64,000 nucleotides of DNA from Cordilura impudica (GCA_963682025.1 OY821519.1:106314099-106378098); one strand, 5' to 3'. Positions 11,719 through 22,841 are shown, counted from the first letter of the stretch. The notes: generated from the letters alone by a model not told the origin. Numbers and translations: made by a program.

Positions 11719-12064
11719 CGGCGGCGAAGCCGTAGAAGATAACTTTGACCGGATAAGCGCAACCGAAGCAATTGATATTTTCAATAAAGCGTTGGATTGG
11801 GCCATACAAGAAAAAGCGGACCAAAGCGAGGTAAATGTACGTAAACGTTTGAGAAAGAAAGCTGTACTTAAAAAAGCTCCGCTTTCATTAAAACAGAAAA
11901 GATAACCGATTTTTTCAAGAAATAAGTGCAAAGCAAATTGAGATATCATCCATGCAACACGAAAATCCCTGTTCATGATTATTTTTTTTAGTTTCTGAAA
12001 AAGTTTTTTGTTTTTTTAACTCTTTCTTTTAACTCGCACTCTCTGTCTGTCTGTCTGTCTGTCG

Positions 12065-12640
12065 TGGGTCAACCCCATTCCCCCTTATCCAATTGAGCTG
12101 AAACTTGGTCCATAGTCTTGTTGTGACTACAGATTAATTTTTAGGTAGTCACGCACAGTCACGGAGTGATCTAATGTCATTTCCCTCATCCGACCGATCT
12201 CAAACTTGGTCCATACACTTGCTGTGAAAAAAGATTAACTTTGACTTAGTCACGCGCAGTCACGCATGGTCACGCACAGTCACGAAGAGACCTAAAACGG
12301 TTTTCCCCTCATCCAATCAATTTGAAACTTGGTCGATATACTTGCTGTAAAGAAAGATTAACTTCGACATAGTCACGGGCAGTCACGCATAGTCACAGAG
12401 TGATTTAAAACCCATTTCCCCTTATCCGATCGATCTGAGACTTTGTCCATAGACTTAGTGTGAAAAAAGATTAACTTTGACATAGTCACGCACAGTCACG
12501 CATAGTAACGCCCAGTCGCAGAGTGATTTAAGCCACATTTCCCCTCATCCAATCAATCTGAAGCTTGGTCCATAGACTTGTTGTGACAAAAGACTAATTT
12601 TACAATAGTCACGCAAAGTCACGCACAGTCAGGGAGAGTT
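12065..12640 (+). repeat. Tandem array, ~5 units of 104-125 bp, AGTCACGCA-rich
   Basis: Each unit has a CATTTCCCCTCATCCGATC block, 'GAAACTTGGTCCATAGACTT', 'GTGAAAAAAGATTAACTTTG' and a run of AGTCACGCACAGTCACGCAT. Unit starts are near 12072, 12176, 12297, 12410 and 12535. A (TCTG)n run at 12043-12062 precedes it. Repeated imperative-like short direct repeats (AGTCACGCA) sit inside each unit. No coding potential seen. Confidence 0.85.
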
Positions 12641-12663
12641 TCAAAACTCATATGCATACGGAA

Positions 12664-14141
12664 AAAAAAAGAGTTTTAATAAAAACTTTGGTTTTATGGG
12701 TTTGATTATTAAGGTTTTGTCGTTACAAATGTTACAAATAATAAAATTTTAATTTAAAATATTAATTTTGGTTTAAATTTTCATATTCGCTAACGTGAAC
12801 AATTTCGCTACCGTGAACAACCTTAATTTTAATTAGTTCAGGTTACCGCGACTGTAGTGAAGTGTACTATTAAGATTTAATTTTGACCCACATATATAAA
12901 CAGGATTACCAAAAAAATATATAAAATATCCCAGAAATTGTTCTAATGATGTGCGGAAGTTTTACTTGCTATATAGAATTTTGCAAAACATATGTGGAGT
13001 CAGTAACCGCAACTAGTAACAGTAACTAATTAACTAGTTTTTCCATTATTCAAGATAAAAAAATACGCAAGCCAATTGTGTGCTTATTTATTAGTCTTTC
13101 TATGCTGAGTTTAAATGTCATCGTCACGGACATTATTGCCAACAAATCGTAAAAAAGCATACATATAATCTGACATAATGAGTGATATGTTAACATATTT
13201 TATACAAAATTCTTTAAGTATTAATGCATTTTATGTTCCTATTGCGTTTTAAATGATAAATATTACCTTCATGATATTCTTTTTTCGATAAACAATAGCT
13301 GTTTACTTTTATCGAAAACCTAACATAAACAACTGTTTTCCGTCTGTTATGTGTACAAAATTCAAAATTAAATAACCCCAAGTTTTTGGCAAATAACAAT
13401 AAACCCATAGCAATATAAATAAATACAAAATGCAATGCATACGAATATATTTTTCTTATCAATTTACCACAACAAGTACCTACCGAAAGTAACGGCATCT
13501 ACTAGTTGCAAGGCGCCAATATTGAAATTCAAGACATTAAAATTGTTTATAAAATACAAGAAACTAGTTATACAATACGGGTCGGAAAGAAATAACATTT
13601 TCTTTGTTTTTTGGTAAATACATATAACAAATCTACCAGATATAAAAGAATGAATGTTTGATAACATCTTATGAACAATAGTTTATTAGCCAAGAGGGAA
13701 GAAATCTTTTAGAACTCACACCCAGCAACCACAAAACTTCAAGACAACAAATTTACACTAGGGTGAAAATATTTTCTAGGAGCATTTTCTGCAAACCAGA
13801 ATTCTGGATCATAGTTTAATAATTTTTGGTATTTTATAAATATTTTTCATCAGTCTCCGGATTTAAGTAGTATTGTAATATTAAATACAACTCAAATCGA
13901 GTTTATGTTGAAGGAATGGTTTAAAGTAAGTTAGGTATTCCTGGTTTTATTTAATAAGTTATTTATTTAACAGTTTTTGTTTGTCTATGGATAGCTTAAT
14001 CAAGAAATCACAACCACCGAGATAGTTTTAGTCATAAATGACTTTTACTTAAAAGTGCAAGTACGAGTGTGTTGAATGTTCAGGTTCAAACCTCGCGGCC
14101 GCACTAAGTAGAAAAATTACATATTGAAAAAATCTATTCAA
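12664..14141. other. No gene recognised
   Basis: AT-rich, with a short direct repeat TTCGCTAACGTGAACAA / TTCGCTACCGTGAACAA near 12787-12823. Reading frames are under 95 codons and show no family resemblance. Probably old repeat debris. Confidence 0.4.
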
Positions 14142-14205
14142 TCTTATATATATTTACGCTGATCCCTGACTCACTCACTGACTGACTGATTCTGTAACGC
14201 TGAAA
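14142..14205 (+). mobile_element. Helitron 5' end (same family as 17156-17689)
   Basis: A-TCTTATATATATTTACGCTG is followed by ATCCCTGACTCACTCACTGAC, matching the start of the compact Helitron at 17156. It begins with TC after an A, as Helitrons do. No matching 3' end was found close by, so the downstream extent is unknown. Confidence 0.55.
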
Positions 14206-15422
14206 TAATACACACACATAGCACTACATAAAAAGCTATGCGAAATACACAAACAAAATTTAATCTTTCTCATTTTATGCAAACCCACACACAAGTTTCT
14301 CTCTTTGTTACCGACCAGTGCTGCTAATAAAATCTTCTGAAAATCGACAATTTTGGAAACTAAATCGCCAAAATCGTCATGACTGCTTTCGCTCAGGTTC
14401 TCTGATGGCCAGCACTTACCAAAGAGTATGTTTTTTTGATATATATTTGAGAGAAAAGAGATCTTCAATGTGGATTTTGTTGTTGTCCAACATATGATTT
14501 CGTTTAAAGCTCTGTATTGAAAAGCACTCGAAAAAATCGTGCAATATTAGGTTTAAAATTTAATTTATTCTAACTTTGCATAATTAAATTACATTGTAAT
14601 TTCAGAAAAGAGGTTGGAAAATAATTTTTTTTCACTCATAATATTAATTTTTGCATAATTTGCTTTCAAAAAATTTAGACAAACAAAAATTACGTAAAAA
14701 GGTATATTAAAGATTTTAATTTTAATAATTTATTGAAATTATCATGGAAGAATTAAAGGCAATTTGGAATAATAAGTTTTTTTAAGTAAAACTAATACGC
14801 CCTTATTTTTTAGATTTATAGATAACTTTGCAAAAAATGTAGTTCTCTTTTTCAAGTTTACATGTATGATGAAATATGAAATATTTTTTCTCTTTTGTGA
14901 AGGTATATTGGTGTTTGCACTTCGTTAAGGGGTGGTAGGTTATAAAACCTTTTTTGCATTTCTCTTTCTGAATGCACAACATGTCGAACGTGTTATGTAA
15001 AAATTTTAAGTAAATCAGAGCAAAACTTAAGAAGATACAGCGTTTCCAGCGACCGGCCTCATACGGTATATAGTATATAAATCAGTTTTTAAAAAACTTT
15101 AAACCGATTTTCTCGCAAATAAATTTTCGAAGTCCGTGAATATCATAACACAAAATCTACTTGACCGATTCTTTTAAAATCATCAGGTAAACACGAAGGT
15201 TTTTTTTAATTCCATTTTCTTCCTCATTTTTTAACAACAAATTCCTTATTTTTTAACAACAAATTGTATACCAAAAATCGTTTTTCACTTCAAAATGCTG
15301 CAAAAAAAATGTAAAAAACTCTTCGTCACTACCTCAGGAAACATGTCACCTTTGACCTATATATAAAATAAATAATCCAACACTATTCATATCTTCAAAA
15401 AAGAATTATGAAAATACAACTT
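14206..15422. other. No gene recognised; AT-rich
   Basis: Short frames only (for example 14175-14468 minus). The stretch 14930-15330 looks like old transposon non-coding sequence, but no terminal repeat or protein motif was found. Confidence 0.4.
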
Positions 15423-16244
15423 AAACAAGTAAGAAAATTATAGTCGGTCTAGACCGACTATACGATACCCTATACCATGCGTTTAGAAACCCTATCTCTT
15501 AGGCCCAACTAACTGGACATTGAAAATAAGCAAAAACCAAATTTGAGTGGGATTTTTATTAATTTTTTTGGCTGCAGATATGAAAAAATTCATATCGGAT
15601 GCTATATCTATAAAGGGACTAGGTCCAAAAATGGACCGATCCTGATCATGTTTGGTAAAGTCTCTTGTATTTTGCAAAAATATGTACAATCAAAATTTGA
15701 GAAGAATCAGTTCAATATTTTTGTTTTTTAATAGATTTAAGTGAAGATCGGGAAGCAGCTCTATATGGGGTCAAAGGGATCATTTTTGGACTACTCATTA
15801 GTGGATGTAATGAACGCATACAAACCCAATTTGAGTAATATCTATATGACAATTTGGATCTTATGGCAATTTATGTCGATTTCATATGGGTAATTTGTAT
15901 GGGGGCTAGGTCTGAACATGGACCGATTCTCACCAATTTCAATAGCGTTCATCCCATGGCCGATAGAAGCTTATATACCAAATTTCATCAAAATATATTC
16001 ATATTTGCGACCTGCAGTTTGATTACAAGCTTTACATGGACACACAGACGGACGGACGGACGGACGGACGGACGGACGGACGGACGGACGGACGGACGGA
16101 CGGACATTGTTAAATCAACTCAGAAAGTGATTCTGATTCGATCGGTATAATTAAAGATGGGTCTAGGTCAAATATTTTTGGTTGTTACAAACAGCAGCAC
16201 AAAGTCATTATACCCAAACCACATAGTGGTATAGGGTATAAAAA
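15423..16244 (-). mobile_element. HINE-B copy 1 (DINE-1-like), (GGAC)n core
   Basis: On the minus strand: TTTTTATACCCTATACCACT at the 5' end, a (GTCC)n microsatellite (here 16044-16105), then TGGTATAGGGTAT as the inverted subterminal repeat, a perfect 20-bp palindrome TAGTCGGTCTAGACCGACTA (15441-15460) and TAATTTTCTTACTTGTTT at the 3' end. This is the DINE-1/HINE architecture, and the last block resembles the Drosophila elements ending in a short palindrome followed by CTTGTTTT. Other copies: 20846, 36181, 39024, 46165, 57185, 60240. Confidence 0.8.
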
Positions 16245-16300
16245 CTTTTAGGAACCTTGCTCTAAAACGTTTTTGTTTCTATGCTATTCTATTCTTTCTT

Positions 16301-16932
16301 CAATAAAATGGAGTTCGGTTATAACGAACTCGGCGGGACCGATCAAATTAGTTCGTTATAGACTAAGTTCGTTATAACCGTAGTATTTTTTTGTTTTGTC
16401 CGAAAGGTTTAAACACTTTTTTTAGTTGAATAAGTTTATTTATTTTGATGCATTTTAAAAAGTTTAAAACATAAATTAAATTATTAAAAAGATACATATT
16501 AATAGTTTGCCTTAATAAGACTAAAATTACCGAGTTTCTATCAAAATAAAACATTTTTCAAAATCATATAATATTAAAAACTCCTTATGTATAGAAGCAG
16601 AAAATATATTTTACGAAAATATACATAAAAGGACCTTTTACAAAACTTCATTTGAAAATCGAAGTTTTTGTTTTGTATTAAAATTAAATTAAAATAAAAT
16701 TAAATTTAAATTAAATTAAAATTAATTTTTTTTAAATATATATAATATAGGAAAATTCTGAAAAGGAAAAAAAAAATTGTTTGTTAAAGTCAAAAGTTTG
16801 ATATAACCACTGTTCGCTATAAGAGAAGCAATTTGTATGAAAAATGTGATTAAAACTCTTGGGGCCGAAGAAATTCTTCGCTATAAACAAAAATTTATTA
16901 CAACCAGGGTTCGTTATAAGCGAACTCTATTG
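16301..16932. mobile_element. pogo/Tigger-type MITE
   Basis: Inverted ends CAATAAAATGGAGTTCGGTT and, from the right, CAATAGAGTTCGCTTATAAC share GAGTTCGsTTATAACGAAC. Extra copies of the TTCGTTATA motif lie just inside each end, a usual feature of pogo-like elements. The core is AT-rich and non-coding. The superfamily is assigned by terminal style only. Confidence 0.6.
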
Positions 16933-17155
16933 TATTAAATTTTAATAATTTTGGGAATCTCCAATCTCCTCACTTTACCTGTTCAAGTCAAATTGATCAC
17001 ACATATAATAGTCAAAAAATTGTTAAGCAACTTTCCCATTGAAAAATTAAAAGAGAGAATTGAAACGTATGATTGTTTAGTAAAAAAGAGTAAAAAAAGT
17101 ATTAGGGCATTACAACCTGAAAGCCAAAAATTTAACGTGTGAAGGCCGGGTAATA

Positions 17156-17689
17156 TCTTAAATATATTTACGCTGATCCCTGACTCACTGACTGACTCAC
17201 TGAATGCTGACCAAAATGATACGGTTCTATCTAACCCGAACCGACACCACATTACCATTCATATTAAAACGCCACCAGTTTCCAGTAATTCCTGCATACG
17301 CAATTACCATAAACAAGGCTCAAGGCCAGTCATTCGACTACGTTGGCATTAATTTGGAGACCGCGGTATTTTCACACGGCCAACTGTATGTGGCTTTGTC
17401 ATGATCAAAAGTTGCAAGCCAAGTTAAGATACGTATTCAACCGAACCCACAGCAAGGAAAACTATTAAATTACCAACGATATTTCACACGAAATTGAAAA
17501 ACTTTTTTGCCAAATATTTCTTATCTGTTTTGATACTTATGTATACAATTTCTACAAACACAATCTTTCAATTTACTACTGTATTAAAAGAAATTTAATT
17601 TATTATAAATTTTTCGTGTATTTAAATTTAAACTGTTTGTTTTATTCATAATTTTTAAACGGGCGCCTAGGCGCCACACAATCAACTAG
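17156..17689 (+). mobile_element. Compact Helitron with complete ends
   Basis: Starts A-TCTTAAATATATTTACGC and ends with a perfect 14-bp palindrome GGCGCCTAGGCGCC (17662-17675), ten bases, then CTAG followed by T. That is the canonical Helitron 3' end and A/T target. Only 534 bp remain, carrying the last helicase motifs. It shares its 5' end with the fragment at 14142. Confidence 0.85.
17204..17470 (+). pseudogene. Helitron helicase C-terminal remnant
   Basis: Reads '[19 protein letters not shown]' then '[11 protein letters not shown]', a TGA at 17402 where Arg is expected, then 'SKVASQVKIRI'. These are the last Pif1-like motifs of Helitron Rep-helicase. The divergence from the 7818-8140 copy ([11 protein letters not shown] versus KSQGQSLEVCG) indicates a different Helitron lineage. 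Everything upstream of this domain is absent, so it is passive cargo of a shrunken element. Confidence 0.8.
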
Positions 17690-17775
17690 TTATAACATAA
17701 CAATTATCACAATGTTCACTAAATTGCTGGGGACGGCTGAAATGACAGAAACCAGGCCGATTAAGAATACAGTGT

Positions 17776-18768
17776 AGGAGGGGTAAATTTCTATTTCACA
17801 ATACAGTCACAAAAACAGCGTAACATGTGAGAAGTAAGACAAAATCGGTGTGACTTATGATTGTATTGGTTAAAAAAATATGATATACAATAACCTGTTT
17901 GAAAATGAAAAATAAAATATTAAAAAAAAAAAATGAAAAATAAAAAATAAAAAACGAAAAATCAAAATGAAAAATAAAAAATGAAAAATGAAAAATAAAA
18001 AATGAAAAATAAAAAATTATAAATGAAAAACGAAAAACGAAAAATTAAAAATGAAAAGTAAAAAATAAAAAATGAAATATGAAAAATGAAAAATAAAAAA
18101 TTAAAAATAAAATATTAAAAATGAAAAATAAATAATGAAAAATAAAAATGAAAAATAAAAAATGAAAAATGAAAAAAAAAATTAAAAATGATAAAAAGAA
18201 AATGAAAAATGAAAAATAAAAAATGAAAAATTAAAAGTGAAAAATGAAAAATTAAAAATGAATAATAGAAAATTAAAAAAGAAAAATATAAAATAAGAAA
18301 TAAAAAAAAAATAAAAAGTGGAAAATGAAAAATTAAGAATAAAGAATGAAAAATAAAAAATTAAAAAAAAAAAAATTAAAAATGAAAAATGAAAATGAAA
18401 AATAAACAATTAAAAATGAGAAATAGAATATGAAAATGAAAAATAAAAAATGAAAAAAGAAAAGTAAAAAATGAGAAATGAGAAATAAAAAATGAAAAAC
18501 GAAAAATTAAAAATGAAAATAAAAAATAAAAAATTAAAAACGAAGAATGAAAAAAGAAAAAAAAAAAAAAAATAAAAAACGAATAATTAAAAATAAACCG
18601 GTTGAAATAATGATAAATATTTCTATATTAGCGGAGCCTCTGCACTTGATTGCTATAAGTAATACATAGATGACACTTTCTGTTTGATTTTAAAAATGTT
18701 GCATAAAAAAATCTTTAATTACTAGATGTTTACATACCTCCCCTGTGATCGGACTCACATGATTTTTT
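17776..18768 (+). mobile_element. HINE-A copy 3 with expanded microsatellite core
   Basis: The left part (17776-17880) matches the HINE-A block GGGGTAAATTTCTATTTCAC through 'GACTTATGATTGTATTGGT'. The right part (18640-18768) matches the hairpin arm and ends CTAGATGTTTACA..TGTGATCGGACTCACATGA. The 5' subterminal repeat itself is lost. Between them lies about 700 bp of GAAAAATAAAAAAT-type repeat. Confidence 0.65.
17890..18600 (+). repeat. (GAAAAATAAAAAAT)n-type purine microsatellite
   Basis: Nearly pure purine A/G with interspersed T: GAAAAATAAAAAATGAAAAA and variants, over about 700 bp. Any open frame inside (18182-18409 minus, Phe-rich) is a by-product of composition. Confidence 0.9.
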
Positions 18769-18889
18769 AGATATATGCTATCTTCTTCTCTACCACGCAC
18801 CATTGAGACTTTTACTTAAAATTCGTAGTTTAAAATAAATATGTCTAAATATAAATATATCATAAGTAGTTAGTAATAAGGTCACTAAG

Positions 18890-19334
18890 TCACCGGTTGG
18901 AAAATTGTGAAAATAAATTTTTAACAAAAGGTACTTATTTTAGAAAACATATTTTTAAGAATCGGTTCTATTTAGGAAAATATACAACTTAAAAAAATTT
19001 ACATATTGGAAACTGATTTTTTTTACAGGTACTGTTTAGAAAATATATTTGCAAAAAAATTGTACTTTTTTAATAATTATATTTCTTTGAGTAAATTTCA
19101 TATTTAAGATAAGTTTTTTTAAGAAGAGGCCCTTCATACGAAAAGGTATTTTTTAAAAAAAGTACCTTATAAGAAAATGTACTTTTTATGAAAAGATGTT
19201 TTTTTATGAAGAAGCACTTCTTAATTAAAAAAAAAAATACATTTTAAGGTAGAAGTAAATTTTAAGGTAAATTTTTTACAAAGGGACTTTTTGAGAAATG
19301 GTACTTAAAAAAATTACTTTTTTGTGAAAAAGCA
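18890..19334. repeat. Degenerate array of 'aagaaaa.gtactttttt' units
   Basis: Repeated TTAAGAAAAnGTACTTTTT motif, badly decayed. It resumes at 19733 right after the Helitron at 19335-19732, which therefore looks inserted into it. A similar array sits at 21963-22195. Confidence 0.5.
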
Positions 19335-19732
19335 TCTATATTATTAATAGGCTAGGCGATTTCTTGTGACTGATCTTTTGTTTTACCGTTTTATCCCGAT
19401 TTTGACCAACCGTATATTATTTGAAAGGCATTTTTTTTTTGCCGATTTGCAGATTTTTGAATTTTTTTCCTTTACTTTGAGTAAATTGCATTTAAAGTTT
19501 CTACTAACACATACATAAAATCATACAATGCTATGTGTGTGTTTATTAAATTTGTTAATGTGTTTGTAATAAAAATGAATAATTTCAAACTCAGACATTA
19601 AAAATGAGTTTGTTTTTTTTGTTGATTTGTGAATTGGCTATAATTGATTAGCATACTTTCGGGTCTTTTTTAATTGAAAAAATAAAATTTCCTAGAATTT
19701 GCGCTCGAATTTCGAAGGCTGGAGTCTGCTAG
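19335..19732 (+). mobile_element. Non-autonomous Helitron C, copy 1
   Basis: Begins A-TCTATATTATTAATAGGC and ends with the palindromic TCGAATTTCGA (19705-19715), then GGCTGGAGTCTG and CTAG followed by T. Diverged copies are at 21573-21962 (same strand) and 47016-47260 (opposite strand; its palindrome CTCGAAATTCGAG at 47032-47044 is perfect). It carries no coding sequence. Confidence 0.6.
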
Positions 19733-19756
19733 TTTTCTTAAATGTACTTTTTTAAT

Positions 19757-20190
19757 CTACAGGGTGCACCATCTTTTTTTCGGAATGTGAATATTGAATA
19801 GCTTACACAACCGATTTCACCAATATATGATAGTTTTATTTTTCTTTATCCTTTTCAATTCACACGGACTTCTGTTTGAGTAAAAGAGTTAACCAAATGA
19901 CCTTTAGTGGCCATAGCAAAAAGTGCCTTGGATAGTAAAACGATGATTTCGGTACGAATATTTTCCTTCCGCTCACCAATGGTCTGAGGTTTGTATACTT
20001 TGTTTTTCAAAGAATAACTATCCAAAAAGCAGTCCAGATTGGTCAGATTTCGAGATATGGGTGATCAGTCACTGCTGCCTTTTTCTGACATCAAACGTCC
20101 AGGAAATTTTTGTTGCAGAATCTGTATTGTTTGATTTGCAGTATGGAATGATGCATTTTCGGGCAAACATAACACTGTACAACAAAATAA
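19757..20190 (-). pseudogene. mariner/IS630-like transposase C-terminal fragment
   Basis: Minus-strand translation reads 'HTANQTIQILQQKFPGRLM', then 'SPISRNLTNLDCFLDSYSLK' (a decayed form of the WPPRSPDLTPxDFFLWGYxK block), then 'NKVYKPQTIGERKENIRTEI'. This block carries the last catalytic Asp region of IS630/mariner-like DDE proteins with an N-terminal DUF4817 helix-turn-helix. Only the C-terminal third is visible, with several frame changes. An AGGGTGCACCATC block at 19763 may be its terminus. Confidence 0.6.
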
Positions 20191-20270
20191 ATTTTTTCCA
20201 AAATTACAAGGTCCGGCCTATAAATTTTGATAGAGGAGACAAAAAAAAAGACACGTTCATCGACAAAAGA

Positions 20271-20372
20271 GAGCTTAGGGTTAATATCACATTTATTAAG
20301 AATTTTATTTTAACGTCCCCCATAATAAATTGAAATAAAATTCTTAATAAATTCGAAATTAACCCTAAGCTC
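20271..20372. repeat. Long perfect-type inverted repeat (hairpin)
   Basis: Left arm 20271-20312 (GAGCTTAGGGTTAATATCAC...) pairs with right arm 20331-20372 (...GAAATTAACCCTAAGCTC) across an 18-bp spacer. Only a few mismatches; it could fold into a 42-bp stem. Confidence 0.8.
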
Positions 20373-20845
20373 TATTTTGTTGTGTCTTATTTCTGACTTT
20401 CTGGTTGAATTTTCCTTTTTTTGTATTCAGGGACTTACAGTAAAATTTCACGGCGAATATTTTTGCGTAACATGTTAACTCCTTAAATCCCTGCTTCAAT
20501 GGTGTTTTTGCTCTTTAAAGAATGTTCCAGAGCTCGGAAAAAGAACTCAACACCAAACGAAAAAAAAATAGTTTCGGCAGACGGTGCTTCCTGACTAATA
20601 CAGTTTCGGTGATATGCAAGTCGAGTCAACACAACTGAACAACTAACTTTTAATGAAATTATAGCGCCAATGTTTCGGTACGTTATAAAATTATACCGAA
20701 TTGTCGCTTTAAAAACATATAATCTTAATTAGAGGGGTTGACAAATATCAAAGTTATTTAATGTACCGACACAAAAGATGGGTCGTCCTTTACTTTATAA
20801 AAAAAATGTATTTATTTAAACGAGAATTACTTTTTGAATAAAAAC

Positions 20846-21572
20846 AAGTAAGAAAATTATTGTCGGTCTAGAACGACTATACGATACCCTCTACCATCCG
20901 TTTAGAGCCCCTATCTTTTAGACCCTAATAATTGGATATAGAAAATTAGCATAAACCAAATTTGAGTGGCATTGATATTATTTTGTTGCCTGTGAATATG
21001 AAAAAGTACAAATCGGACGCTATATCTAAATGGGGACCGGGTCGTAAAACGGACCGATGCTGACTATATTTGGTAAGATCACGTATTTTTTGCAAAAATA
21101 TATAAGTACCAAATTTGATAAAAATCAATGCAATATTTTTTTTTTTTTTAATAGATTGAAGATCGGGAAGCAGCTTTATATGGGGGCTATGAATAAGAGT
21201 TGTCCTATAATAAACATACACAAACCCAATTTGACCGAGATTTATAAGATAATTTGGATTTTATGAAAATTTAAGTCAATTTCATAGGGGTCATTTGTGT
21301 GGGGACTAGGTCTGAACATGCTTCGATTTTCACTAGTTCATGGTATTGCAGATAAAAGCTTATATGCCAAATTTCATTAAAATATATTCATGTTTGCGAC
21401 CTGTAGTTTGATTACAAAGACTGACGGACAGTAGGTCGGATATCGCTAAGTCGACTCAGAAAGTGATTCTGAGTCACCCAAATAGTGACTCGATTGGTAT
21501 AGTAAAATATGGATGGAGGTCAAATATTTTTCGTAGTTATAAACACCAGACAAAGTCATTATAACCTGGTAA
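20846..21572 (-). mobile_element. HINE-B copy 2, diverged, 5' end lost
   Basis: Retains AACAAGTAAGAAAATTATTG, the diverged palindrome GTCGGTCTAGAACGAC and most internal blocks. The GGAC microsatellite has shrunk to GACGGACAG. Its far end stops at 'AAAGTCATTATAACC', where Helitron C copy 2 begins. Confidence 0.75.
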
Positions 21573-21962
21573 GATCTGGTGACCGATGTATGTTTGTCAG
21601 CTTTAATCCTATTTCGACCAAACATCATTCATTTGAGAAGTATTTCTTTTTAGCTGTCCACCAGAATTACAGAATTTTAAATTTAAAATTTTTTTGGAGT
21701 AAAATGCATTTAAGGTTGCTACTAACACATACATAAAATTATACAATGCTGTTTCTGTGTTTACTAGATTTGTTGTTTGCAAAAAGCCCTGTGTTGAATT
21801 GAAAAATAATTTTGGACACAAACCAATAACGATAATAAAAAGTGTTGAGTTGCGAATTAGCTAAAATTGATTGGCATATTTTGGGGTCTTATAAAATAAT
21901 TTATTTAATAAAAAAATAAAAATTTCCTAAAATTTTCACTGGAATTTCAATAATTGGGATCT
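21573..21962 (+). mobile_element. Helitron C, copy 2 (diverged)
   Basis: Aligns along its length with 19335-19732, including ACTAACACATACATAAAATTATACAATG (21720-21747) and the 3' part, where the terminal palindrome has decayed to AATTTCAATAATTGGGATCTGC. It begins where HINE-B copy 2 is cut off. Confidence 0.5.
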
Positions 21963-22195
21963 GCTATTAGGGTTAAATACTTTTTAAAAATGGTACTTTT
22001 TAAGAAAGGGAAATTTTTTACTTTCTATTTTTGAAGATATGTTTTTAAGAAAATATATTTAAAAAAATTAACTTTTTTGAAAGAAATTTTTTAAGGAATA
22101 TATTGTCTAAGAAAATTCTTACTAAGTAAAAGATACTTTAGAAAAATATATTTAAAAAAATGCTTTAAAAAATTTACTTTATTAAGAAAATATAT
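21963..22195. repeat. Degenerate 'aagaaa..tactttttaa' array
   Basis: Same decayed motif as at 18890-19334 and also directly adjoining a Helitron C copy, so the two may have moved together. Confidence 0.45.
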
Positions 22196-22772
22196 GTGTG
22201 TATGTGAACTTAATGCGATGTTAACAATACTTAAGCTTAATAAATTAGATATTTATCCGACGGCGTTACACTATCATTGAAGTTATATTTAAGGTTATAT
22301 ATAACCACAAAAGTGACCTCACAACGCACTAAATGTAAGTCTTTATATATTTTCAGGCAATAACTAAATGTGTGTAAAACTTACTCAAATTTCGTTGAAC
22401 TTTAATTCTGGTATCCATTAATGACCCAGCATGTTTTGACCTAGGATTTTTCTCCATAATTTGTGGAATAGACGTCTTTCACCTGCTGTAACTTTCATAA
22501 CAGTTTTAGTTTAAATAAACACAAACTCTTTTCGATTTATAACTTTTTTCACGGAATATTTCTACCATTCAAATCGAGAGATAAATAATGTTTCGATTTG
22601 AAACGTTTTTTATTTTTTGAAATTTAAACATGATCTTTAAACTACCTAATTCAAAACTCAATTCTTTATAATTGCCACCCTATTGTATATTCCTAAACAA
22701 ATACTGTCTTAACGACACAAGTGAACAAGTTGATTGCAATTTTAAAAACATCTTCAAATCTTCCTTTTTCAG
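22196..22772 (+). other. Upstream of the host coding exon, likely intron or 5' region
   Basis: No transposon recognised. It ends in a pyrimidine tract CTTCCTTTTTCAG (22760-22772), a good splice acceptor, suggesting that the coding exon is preceded by a 5' untranslated exon lying farther upstream. A (A)n run at 22814-22832 lies just inside the exon. Confidence 0.45.
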
Positions 22773-22841
22773 GCGACACCTTCAACATTATCTTTGGGTT
22801 TGGATTTTCAACAAAAAAAAAAAAAAAAAAACACATAATCT

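Larger units (their letters stand above)
8412..11960 (+). pseudogene. Tigger/pogo-like transposase C-terminus split by Transib
   Basis: Left part (8412-8519) reads an acidic 'LPISEEWNSDTFEDDKAEEH' stretch with one in-frame TAA. Right part (11724-11960) reads 'EAVEDNFDRISATEAIDIFN', a basic stretch, and a PCNA-binding-like end 'KITDFF' after a frame change near 11903. An acidic linker, a helical segment and a QxxIxxFF motif are usual at the end of pogo/Tigger transposases. When the Transib element at 8525-11718 and one 5-bp duplicate are ignored, the two parts share one reading frame. Confidence 0.65.

Noticed and set aside
11576..11824. Minus-strand 82-codon frame
   Set aside because: Shadow of the Tigger C-terminus and Transib right end on the plus strand.
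14070..14105. Possible tRNA or SINE head (GGTTCAAACC resembles a pol III B box)
   Set aside because: No convincing A box at the right spacing and no cloverleaf could be drawn.
16044..16105. CRISPR-like regular repeat
   Set aside because: Pure tetranucleotide repeat without spacers; eukaryotic context.
15854..16150. Frame containing (RTDG)n as a repeat protein (also at 39456-39710)
   Set aside because: Translation of the (GGAC)n microsatellite of HINE-B; the same frame recurs in each copy.
18182..18409. Phe/Tyr-rich 75-codon minus-strand frame as a membrane protein
   Set aside because: Lies wholly within a purine microsatellite; composition artefact.
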